This document shows, piece after piece, positions 55,201-64,000 of a stretch of DNA of 64,000 nucleotides. Position 1 is the stretch's first letter. Each line of letters begins with the position of its first letter. The notes beneath the pieces are model-generated. The model was given only the letters and a program-made list of their open reading frames with translations, made no database searches and was not told the origin of the DNA. This stretch comes from Pleodorina starrii. Lineage: Eukaryota > Chlorophyta > Chlorophyceae > Chlamydomonadales > Volvocaceae. The position numbers and the translations under genes were made by a program. The stretch is taken from NCBI GenBank assembly GCA_030267565.1, contig BRXU01000006.1:360001-424000 (forward strand), read 5' to 3'.

Positions 55201-58200
55201 CCGACGACGGGAAGAGGGGGAAGTGCTGGCCGTAGCTGTGGTGGTGATGGTGGTGGGGGTGGCGGTGGGTTTTCGGCTCTTCTTTTCCCGACTTTCCCCC
55301 CGGACCCGGCCCTAGGTGTAGGGCCCGTTTGATAAATTTGGCGCTTCGGTGCTTCAAATTGGACCACCCGCCCTGTCAGGAAACGAGGGGGGAGGAGGGG
55401 GGAGGACGGAGGAGGGGTGCGGGTGGGTGGGTTAAAATTTGATTAAGGGGTGGAGGAGCGGGCGGGATGGACGGCCCTGTCATCGCAGGCGCGCGGAGAG
55501 CCTTCAGAATTGGTAACGACGTCCGGTGGAGCATAGGCGTGAGCGTGTGTGTGTAGGGGTGTGTGTGTGTGAGAGGGGGGGGGGTAGGGGGGCAGGGCAG
55601 CGGCAGGGCCCGCTAAGGCCGCCCCCAACCACCCCCAACGGCCGGAGCCTTCCAACCACACTCCCACAACACCTGAACCCCCTCAGTTGACAGTACCGTA
55701 TCGAGCCCCTCCCACGCCCCTTCTGTGCCCCCACATCCTACACCCAGCCCCTCCTCCTCCACCCCACCACCCCCACCACCCCCACCTCCCCACTCCACCA
55801 CCCCCCACGCCTCCCCTCCCACCTCACCTTGGTAGCCCGGCCCATCTCCCTCAGGGTGTGCATGGGCCCCTCCTTCCCCTCCTTCCCCTCCCTCTCCTCC
55901 TTCCCCTCCTTCCCCTCTTTCTCGGGGGCAACACCACCCTCGCCGCCCTCTCCTCCTCCTCCTCCGCTGGTGGTGGTGGTGGCGGTGGTGGTGGTGGTGG
56001 AGACGGCCGTGTCGGAGCGACCGGGGCCTTCATAACCCGGGGCGAAGGCGGAACCCGTCTGCTGCTGCTGCGGCCGCATGTGCGGCTGCTGCTGCTGCGT
56101 TCCCATCAGTTGGGTCAGATGGGGCGGTGTGGGCCGGAGGGTGGAGGGCGCCGCTCCGTCGCGCAGTAAGTGAACCACCACCGGAAGCCACGTGTCGCCT
56201 TGTTGCTGCTGGGGGTGGTGCTGGGGGTGTTGTTGCTGGTGCTGTTGTTCTTGGTGGTGTTGGACTTCGTCGCGGAGGGCTCGGAGCAGCACTCCAATGG
56301 GCACCGCCGCCCAGGACACGCAGGGATCATCCCTGGAGTGGTGATACAAGGGGGGAGAGAAAAAAGGGGGGAAAAGGGGGATAGGTACTTTGGCAGGCGG
56401 ATCCGCAGTATCTGTGGTACGACATCCGCGGACGGACGAGTCGGAAAGATGCGCGCTCGAGTGGGACATCGTACACCCGTACAGTGCTGGGTGATGGACC
56501 TGACCCATGGGTCGGTACTCGGTAGGCCCAACACACAGCGGCGACCCGGCAACCCTCCCATCCAGAAATGGTATCCCTCGTCCTTCCCCCACTCCAGCCC
56601 CAAGTCCTCCCCAAGCCCCCCCTAAACCCTAAACCCTAAATCCTAAAACCCTAAAACCCTAAAACCCTAAAACCCTAAAACCCTAAAACCCTCTCACCAG
56701 CCCTTCTGATCCTTCATCACCCGCAGCAGCAGCGACTGACGGACGGGCTCCGAAACCGGCAACTCAAACAGAAAACCACCGCCGCCGCCGCCACCGCCAA
56801 AACCGAAACCGCCACTCTCCGCCGCCGCCGCCGCTGCCGGAGTCCCCACAGACGCGGGCACCAGCGGTGGCTTCCCGGCGGCGGCGGCGGTGGCTGCCGG
56901 CGGCCGCGTCTCGTCCTCCCACACGTGGGTGACGGTTCCGGAGCGCGTCGGCGAGCGGTGTACGGCACCTCCGCGAACCTTCACGGGGCAAGAGGTGGCA
57001 ATACGGGCAATACACGGCTGGATGGGTGGATGGGTGGGTGGCTGGCGGCACTGCATAAACACCTCAAAACCCTCGAACTCTCTCTCTCCCCACCACTCCA
57101 CACACCCCCTAGCAATGCACGCGCGCCTCGGACCGCCTCACACACACAGTCACACATGTACACAAGGCCCCAGCACGTTTCCCGGCCACGTAAACGAGCA
57201 GCCACGCAATCTCGTCAAAAAGCAAAAACCTTCCCTCCGGATCCCTCCCCTGTCACCTCCCCTCCCCTCCCCCTCCTGAGGCCCCACCCCACCTCACCTC
57301 ACTCAACTCCAGCCCCCCTCCACACACACACCCCACACACCCCACCTCACTCCAGCCCCCACCCCCCCACACACACCCCACACACCCCACCTCACTCCAG
57401 CCCCCACCCCCCCACACACCCCCCACACACCCCACCTCACTCCAGCCCCCACCCCCCCCCCCACCCCCACCCCCCACACCACCCCACACACACCTGTGCG
57501 GTGACGTACAGCTCACCACCACCCTCCTCCTCCCCCTCCTCCTCCTTAGCAGCAGCAGCAGCAGCAGCTGACTCCCCAGCGGCGGCGGCGGCGGCCGCGG
57601 CGGTCCCGCCCTCCGCCTCCGTCTCAATCCCCGTCACCACCGGCTGTACGGAAGACGACGTCGCTGACGGCGGCAAAGCTGCCGGCGGCGGCGGCGGTGC
57701 CGCCGCTGCCGTACGACCGCCCCTCCCCCCGCCCAGGAGGAGCCCCTCCCCACGGAGCAGCCGCACCCTCAGCAGCCCCGGCGACCAGACCGGCACCCCC
57801 CGCCCCTCCCCCTCCGCCTCCACCCCCGCCTCCACCCCCGCCTCCATGTCGTACTGATCCCCCAGGTGGATCACCAGGTGACGTGGATAGAGCAGTGTGC
57901 GCTGCAAGATCAGCTGCGGGGCGAACCGGGGGTTTTAGGGGGCGGCGGGGGGAGGGGGAGGGGGGGGGGGGGGGGGTGGGGGTGGGGGAGGGAGGGAGGG
58001 AGGGAAGAGTGCGGGAAGCCGGGGCGCGGGCTGGCGAAGAGGCATAAGAAGGTGCTTTGGCCGTGGCGAGGAATCTCGGGAGAGGGGGCGGGGGTTTGGG
58101 GCAAGGGCACAGAGCAGCAGTCTGGAGAGGACGGGGAGGACGGGAGGTAGCAGTTGCAGGCAGCTGCGCGCGAGAGAGGGAGGCGCAGGACCCTAGGCAG

Positions 58201-61200
58201 TCAACGAGCCAGGTCCAAAGAGTGCAACCAGGAGGCATCCAAGTAGGCGCGGACAGAGCTTTGTCGGGTGCGGGAGCGGGGGCGGGAGGGGGGTAAGAGG
58301 GGCTTACAGCCCCCCAAGTGACTCACCCGCCCAGCCCAGCCGAGCCGATACTCCTCTCAGCCCCTCTCCTGCCCCTGCCCCTCCCCTCCCCCTCCCTGGA
58401 CCTTACCTGCAGACCCGACCTCACCGCCCAACCCACTCCAGGGAGGCACATCACATCCAGCACCCAGCCGCCACCACCGCCACCACCGCCACCTCCATCC
58501 TCCACCACCTCTTCCTCCACCTCCTCCTCCCTCCCGCTCTCCACCGACGCCGCCGCCCCTCGCCCAGCCCGGCCGGGCGACGCCGCCGGCGACGGCGGGC
58601 GCCCCTGCCGCTGCCCCTGCCGCCGCCGCCGCCACCGCCGCCGCCACGAACTCAGCTTTCCGCCCCCGGGTCGCGCCCCCGGGAGATCGATGCCCAGTCC
58701 CAGACCGAAGTCGACGAGGGGGGGGTGCAGCAGCGTCAGTCCCACCGCGGCCAGGTAGGGCGGCTGGGGCAGCAGGGGACCCAGGGTGGCTCGGGCCACG
58801 CAGCGCAGGTGCGGGCGGGACAGCGACAGCAGCAGCGGGGGGAGGGCGAGGCGGGGGAGGTGGCGGAGGAGGCCGGGGTGGGGCTGCGGCCCCTCCTCCT
58901 CCTCCTTGGCCTTCCCCTCCTCCTTGGCCTTCTCCTCCTTGCCGCCTGCCGTAGCTCTGCTGCCCGGGAAGCCCACCGAAACTGCCAGCTCCAACTGCAG
59001 CGGGGTTTTAGGGTTGGGTTTTAGGTTTTAGGGTTATGGGTTTTTGGGTTATTAGGGATTTTAGAGTTCCGGATTCCAAAATGTGGGACGGGTTCAAATG
59101 CCGTGCGGAACGAGTCCTGGTCACCGGAGGGGTTGGGGGGTATCCAGGGGCAGGGCAGAGCGTGTTGATGGGTTGGGGCTGCGGGAGTTCAGGTCGCCTG
59201 ACCCACGGGTCGGTCAGAACGTCGCTCCCTCCCTCCCTCAGCACCAGCTCACCCCAAACTCTTGGACTGCAGGGCCCCCTAAGGGCCCCCCCAAACCCTA
59301 ACTTCCACAACACCCTATCATCACCACCAATTACCCTCACTTAACTCACCTCCACCTCCGCAGCCCAGGCCACATCAAACTCTACCACCAGCTCCTCCCC
59401 ACCGCCACCACCACCACCCCCGTCGGCAGCAGGGTCGGCGGCCGCCGCCGCGTCCGGCGGCGCCCAGGCGCCCGTCGCCTTGACGCCTCCGATCTGCGGC
59501 GGCGCCGCCGGGCCCAGACTGCAGCGTCGCAGCGCCAGCGCCGCCAGCCCCGGCACGCGGCCATCCGCCACCGCCGCCGCCGCCTCGCCCACCTTGGTCC
59601 GTAACGCCGCCTCCGCCGCCTCCGCCAATTGCGGCCACAGCAGCTTGAGCAGCTGGTTCAGAGTGGAGGTCTGTCCGAGGTGAAGAAGGGGGAAGGTGGG
59701 AGGGCAACTGGGGTATAATGGACGATACATCCCTGGGGAGATCCTTCGCAGTCTCTCCCAACCCGCTCCTCCCCGTCATCCTCTTCACCCCCCCCCCTCC
59801 CCTCCCCCCACCCACACACCCACACCCTGTTTGGGCCTTCCCCCACATCCCCCCACATTGCCACCCAGATTCTTCCGATACGCTACCGTTTACGGGCTCC
59901 GGCCTAAACGTGGACATACTCCGGCCTATGTTGCGCCTCTCGTATCTATGAGTTCAGGGTCCACTCGCCAACACCGTCTCCGTCCCCGACATCCCCCCCT
60001 CCCCCCCTCCCCCTTCCTCACCTTTTCAAAGTCGGGTGCTGCCACCCAGTACGGCGCCAAACCCAGGAGCTCCCGCTGCCCCCTCGCCCGGAGAAGCTCC
60101 TCCACCAGACCCGCAGCCGCCCCCATCGCCACACCCGCCGACGTAACGCCCGCGGCGGCGCCGGCACGTAGCCGCTCGATGCCGCCGCCGCCGCCGGCCT
60201 CGCCGCCGGCCTCGGCGGCGGCGGCGCCGCCGCCGCTAGGAGCGGTTGGCGGTGTGGGTGTGGGTGTGGGTGTGGGCAGCACCTGGAGCCCCTCCACGGT
60301 GACGCGGAGGTTTCGGAGCTCCACCCCGCCCGGCAGATCCAGATCCAGACCCGGACCCGGACCCGAATCCCGTGTACCCGGACGTGGCGATGCCGCCGCC
60401 GCAGGCGACGGCTCGCCGACGGCGGCGGTGACGGCGGGCGGTACCGTGACCTCGCCGATGCCGGCAACCTCGAACGACCCGTGGGTCATCAGCGACGGCG
60501 ACGGCGCGCCGGCCGTCGCCGCCTCGGCGGGGCTGCTGGGCGGCGGCGCGCCACTGTCATACAGGCGCGGCGTCGGCTGCGGCGACGCCGCGCCGCCGCC
60601 AGCGGCGGCGCCGATGTCGACGGAGGCGCCGGTGGCTTCGGGAGCCGCTTCGGCGGCGACTTCGGGGACGTCCGCCGCCGCGGCGGCGGCGGTGGTGGCG
60701 GCGGCGGTGGCGGCGGCGGCAAGGTCACGGTCACGGTCGCGGGCGGGGGCGGGGGCGGCGTCGAAGGTGACCGGGACAACGTGCGGTGCGTGCGGAGGTG
60801 GCGGACGCAGTTGTTGGGCGAGGCGTTGTGTGGCGGCGACGAGCTTGGAGCTCCAGGGGGGGCGGAGGTGGGTCGGCTCGTCCAGTGGGCCGACGGAGTC
60901 CTGGGGCTGGGTGCCGGGGCCGGAGGCGAAGCCGCCGGCCTGAAGGGTGAGGAGGAGGAGGAGGAGGAGGGCGGCATATTGGGTTTTCGTGGGGTTGGTG
61001 AGTGGGTGGGGATCCTGGGGGTTGCACGCGGCAGCGGCGCGTTTGTTGTGTTGTGTTGTGTTGTGTTGTGTTTTGTTTTGTTGTGGGGCCTCTGTGAGGG
61101 GATGCCCCGCATCGCTGTCAGGTGGGGGGGGGCGTTGCGCGGCGGCTGAGGTGGACACGGGACCGCATCGAGGCGGTGGCAAGCTGCGCGAGGTGCCGCG

Positions 61201-61923
61201 GTGCCGACCCATGGGTCACACACAAGCGGCGGAGGAATTCCAAAGGAAAGAAGGGAAGGAAGGGAAGGACAGATAGGGTTGACGCGCGAATTGTAGCGAC
61301 TTCCGGCGAAAAGTACAGTATTGCAGAGGAAGCAAACCCATCCGAAGGCCGCATGGGACCGCATTGGACCGCATCGTCGGCGCACAGCCAGTGCCGCCTC
61401 CCGTCCCTTCTGCTCGGTTGCGTGTAGAGTGACTGTAGAGTGAGTGTGTGATCGCGACGTGGCGATGGTGGCGATGGTGGGTTCAAAGGAAAAAGGAGAT
61501 AGGGTACTCTGATTGAGATGCAATGAAAACAAGCCGTTCGAAGGGGCCGTTTAGTGAGTGAGTGTGAATTTCGCGGACGACTCGTCCGAACGCCGGCGGT
61601 GATCCAAAGCGCTCGCCCGCGCCTTCCCTCCGCGCCGTCGCCCATTGCCGCCACTACCAACTGCCGCTGTCGCTGCGCCGCTGGTGCCGTCGCTGCTGGT
61701 CCCGAATCACAAGTTCACAGCAACCGCGGACGAATCAGCGAATGCGCAAATACGTACGTACGTAGAAGCACTCCCGTGGGTCGCGTCCCGCCAAACAAGC
61801 CGAGGCCAAACAATCAGGCGGCCCGCCCCATGAGGTGTTCAGGTCCCATTTGCACTGACGCGACGCACTCACCAGCAGGCCAGCAGCCACTCCAGCCAGA
61901 CCTCCTATTGCGGCGCAGATCAT
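52279..61923 (-). CDS. SMP-domain/C2-domain lipid-transfer protein (extended synaptotagmin type)
   Basis: This is a predicted membrane-anchored tether that moves lipids at ER contact sites. Twelve exons join in phase: 61873-61923, 60022-60939, 59350-59670, 58407-58994, 57494-57913, 56698-56978, 55828-56332, 55013-55372, 54237-54668, 53713-53814, 52802-52990 and 52279-52476, giving 1,454 residues. Residues 1-17 (MICAAIGGLAGVAAGLL) plus AGGFA form the membrane anchor. The SMP domain runs from about 310 to 650 (YWVAAPDFEK, TLNQLLKLLWPQL, GLAALALRRCSLGPAAPPQI, HLRCVARATLGPL, PPLVDFGLGL, YPRHLVIHL). A first C2 starts GLLRVRLLRGEGLL and is stretched by long Gly/Gln/Lys-Glu insertions. A second C2 (about 1293-1440) has ILTVRVLRLRLL, LQLRAWDK and LLGQLRVPL. 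The expected Ca2+-binding Asp set is not obvious. Exon 2 is mostly low complexity. Confidence 0.88.
54835..54881 (+). repeat. CAGCTGCCC minisatellite in SMP/C2 intron 8
   Basis: About five tandem copies of the 9-base unit lie between exons 8 and 9. It is non-coding. Confidence 0.8.
56620..56692 (-). repeat. Interstitial telomeric array at a splice donor
   Basis: Three CCCTAAA units, one TCCTAAAA unit and five CCCTAAAA units run without interruption. On the gene's strand the array begins only a few bases after the GT donor of exon 6 (56697), so the intron opens GTGAGAGGG then TTTTAGGG repeats. Confidence 0.92.
57301..57485 (+). repeat. ACACCCCAC/CTCACTCCAGCCCCC minisatellite in SMP/C2 intron 5
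   Basis: Three to four imperfect copies of a roughly 45-50-base C-rich unit (CCACCTCACTCCAGCCCCCA plus CACACCCCACAC) fill the intron between exons 5 and 6. The opposite strand is strongly G-rich. Confidence 0.75.
59006..59036 (+). repeat. Telomere-like repeat in SMP/C2 intron 3
   Basis: Degenerate TTTTAGGG units lie within about 40 bases of the acceptor of exon 4 (58994). A similar single unit occurs near 57930 at the acceptor of exon 5. Confidence 0.7.
59884..59914 (+). repeat. 31-base dispersed repeat in SMP/C2 intron 2
   Basis: This is the partner of 28014-28044 (inverted, one mismatch). It sits in the intron between exons 2 and 3. Confidence 0.6.
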
Positions 61924-63917
61924 CGGGGCGGCTGCCGCACCCTATCTAGCCAGCCAGCCAGCCAGCCAGCAGCGGCCAGATAGGCAGGCAGGCAGGAAAG
62001 GCAGCGAAGGAGGAGGGGGCGCCCTGGGCCGCTGGGCGGCGGCTTCCGGGCGCGGAATGGAAGTGCGTGGGAACGAGTGATATGAGCAGAGACGAATAAG
62101 CCGTTCAGCGACTGCGTTGCGCGGCTGAACTGGTTTCGGAAATTGCACAAAGTTTGTGCGCTGGATCGAATGAGCAAGAGAAGAGGAGCGCATGAGCGCA
62201 GGAGTTTCGAAAGGGGGAGGCGGCAGACCGAGGGCGGCCGATGACCTGGAGGGAGGCTTCGCCCTGGATCCCGCGCGCACGTGCGTGGTGTGCTGACGGT
62301 GACATGACGTCAGCACCTCCTCCCCATAACAGCACCACACCAACACAGCATGGTCATCCTGCCCGCGATTAAACGCAGTGCGATACGATATCCGGTATAT
62401 TTTGCACAGCTTTTTATTTGTCATTATCAGCCGTTCGTCGCTCGTGGCACCTGCTGGCGGTCCGACCGGACGCAGTGACGTAACGAAACGACCCACGGGT
62501 CACGACCCACGGGGTCACGTCCGCCCCGCCCGTCTCCCCGCCCGTCCATCGCCTCCGCCTCCGCCGCCGTTACTCCCGCAAACACCGCTCAGAACTCTGT
62601 TAAATTCGAGCCCCCCCCGCAGCTCCATCGCGCTGCGTCAGTGGAGCTCGGGGCTCCATGGGGTGGGGCAGCTCTCACCATCTCTCCATCTGACACATCT
62701 CAGGCACCCCCAGCCGGTGGCACGCACGTCCAAGCGCACGCACGTTCAAGCGCACGCACGTTCAAGAGGCTCCTCGTCACCTCCCCTCCCCCTCCCGCTC
62801 ACTTCCCATCCCTCCTACGTGTCGGACGTCCGTCGTTTGCCCGTATCGTCTCTCCTCGGACTCGGGGGTCTTAGGGGTTGGTGCCAAGTCGTCGTCACGC
62901 GCCACGCGTTCGTTTGGGTTCGTTTGGGTCCGAGCGGGGAGGGATGGCATGGGTGTGGGGGGGTGGATGGGTGGTGACGCAGCGCTTGGACGGTGGGTGC
63001 GGTGCGACTCGTGGGGTGTGTGCCGGCCCCGGGGGAGAGGGGGGAGGGGGAGGGTGCAGCCATCAGCGCTTCCCGGGGCACCCCCCAGAGTAAAGCCATC
63101 CCCATCCCCACCAGCACCAGCACCAACACCAGCCCCAACACCAACACTAACAATGACGCATGCCCCTCTCTTTCTATCCTCCTCTCTCTCTCCCTCTCTC
63201 TCGCTCTTTCCTCTCTCCACCCCTGCACACTCACACTCACACTCATACACAGGCAGGCAGGCAGAGGCAGGCAGGAAGCAGGAGGGGCGTCCGGTGCCGC
63301 GTCCAAACCCAGCCCCCTCGCCTGCCCCTGCCGCTGCCCCTACTACTGCCCCTGCCTGCGTGGACGCGCCTGTTCACGCGGGTAGCCTGGTAGCAGTACC
63401 CCTACCCCTACCCGCCCTAAGACAGAAGCCCTCTCGTCCTGCAACGAAAGACAGCCCGCTCGCCGCCGGCTGCTTGCTGCAAGCAGCCGCGCGGACGACA
63501 CGCCCCGCGACTTCACTCTCCTTCGCACGGCTGTCCGAAGACGGATGGATGGATGGACGGACTACCCTCCCCCCCCCATACACACTGCCGTACATACTAC
63601 GTGGCCCCCCAGGCAGGACGCCGCAGGAGACCGCCGAGCGCCCCGCCCCGCTCTGCACTGACACCCACCCCCCCTCTCCCCTCCCCCTCTTGGGGAGTGA
63701 CCTCCGGAGCTTCCGTCCCGCAGCCTGGGTGTCCATCATCCCCCCCACCCTCCCCACCCCCCAACCCCCAACCCGCCACTCCGCCATCCAGAACCCGGGG
63801 CCTCGGGCTCATCGCCCCCCTGGCTACAGAAACCACCTTTAGCCGGGGGGCCGAGAGGTTGGCGGCGGCCCCCTCGGCTGCAGCCCCGTTGGCAGCCCAA
63901 CGACTAACGACTAACGA
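61924..63917. other. Upstream region of the SMP/C2 gene, no confident gene
   Basis: The promoter of the SMP/C2 gene should lie near 61924-62400. The region has GCCAGCCAGCCAGC and GGCAGGCAGG runs, a doubled GACCCACGGGTC-type motif at 62490-62517, a short CAAGCGCACGCACGTT direct repeat near 62731-62765, and C-rich microsatellites at 63100-63330. Open frames are low complexity and show no domain. Confidence 0.5.
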
Positions 63918-64000
63918 CTAACGCTGCGGCGGCGGCGGGGCCGGTGGCGGCCCCCGCGACACGACGGGCTGCTTTTCCGCATTGTCGTACAAATACCGCC
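63918..64000 (-). CDS. Possible C-terminal end of a gene entering from the right edge
   Basis: A minus-strand frame reads RYLYDNAEKQPVVSRG, then a Pro-rich tail and TAG at 63918-63920. The first 16 residues look like ordinary protein rather than low complexity. With only 83 bases visible, no family can be named and it may be chance. Confidence 0.25.
   Translation of the reverse strand, partial: RYLYDNAEKQPVVSRGPPPAPPPPQR

Noticed and set aside
57301..57491. Val/Gly-rich minus-strand repeat protein (VWGVCGGVGAGVRWG)
   Set aside because: It is an intronic minisatellite translated by chance.
60489..61532. Long plus- and minus-strand Pro/Arg/Gly frames around the SMP/C2 N-terminus
   Set aside because: They are out-of-frame readings of exon 2 low-complexity sequence; the apparent poly-Leu segment before exon 2 is the intron's pyrimidine tract, not a membrane helix.
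1..64000. CRISPR arrays, bacterial operons, ribosome-binding sites, rRNA genes
   Set aside because: The sequence is eukaryotic nuclear DNA with spliceosomal introns; none of these structures is seen.

Overview
The window looks like nuclear DNA of a volvocine green alga (Chlamydomonas/Volvox/Gonium group). The signs are high GC content, genes split by many short introns, Ala/Gly/Gln/Pro-rich homopolymer proteins, a pherophorin-type extracellular-matrix gene, TTTAGGG/TTTTAGGG-type interstitial repeats and a TGTAA motif behind one gene. I cannot name the species. All gene structures were assembled by eye from reading frame, splice sites and phase agreement between neighbouring exons.

Layout. 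1-2309: minus-strand kinesin motor domain (kinesin-4/KIF21-like), running off the left edge. 3808-6882: plus-strand myeloid leukemia factor (MLF) homologue, divergent from the kinesin. 6883-12026: gene-poor DNA with short tandem repeats and a frameshifted LINE reverse-transcriptase remnant. 12027-25062: one very large plus-strand gene (at least 3,604 codons visible) with a coiled coil, IQ motifs and a duplicated tryptophan-containing module; family unknown. 26603-29251: minus-strand F-box protein. 30502-35180: plus-strand patatin-like lipid acyl hydrolase with a possible organelle transit peptide. 37672-49596: minus-strand chimeric pherophorin whose first large exon is split by a 9.5-kb retroelement. 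52279-61923: minus-strand SMP/C2 protein (extended-synaptotagmin type), complete in 12 exons. 61924-64000: no confident gene; a short open frame enters from the right edge on the minus strand.

The most unusual region is 39647-49161. A Ty3/gypsy chromovirus (gag, an HPPY-motif domain, protease, RT, RNase H, integrase, chromodomain) is combined with a 1.79-kb inverted duplication of its own LTR and gag. It is also combined with a 480-bp TRIM element carrying a different LTR but the same polypurine tract and a similar primer-binding site. The whole composite is bounded by one 5-bp target duplication (CGAGC), with LTR type A at the left end and LTR type B at the right end. Removing the insert and one CGAGC restores the pherophorin reading frame. 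The insertion therefore appears to be a single event by a hybrid molecule that inactivated or truncated a cell-wall gene.

Functionally the host genes cover microtubule transport (kinesin), an MLF adaptor, ubiquitin targeting (F-box), lipid hydrolysis (patatin-like), lipid transfer at membrane contacts (SMP/C2) and extracellular matrix (pherophorin). Nothing suggests a shared pathway or co-regulation.
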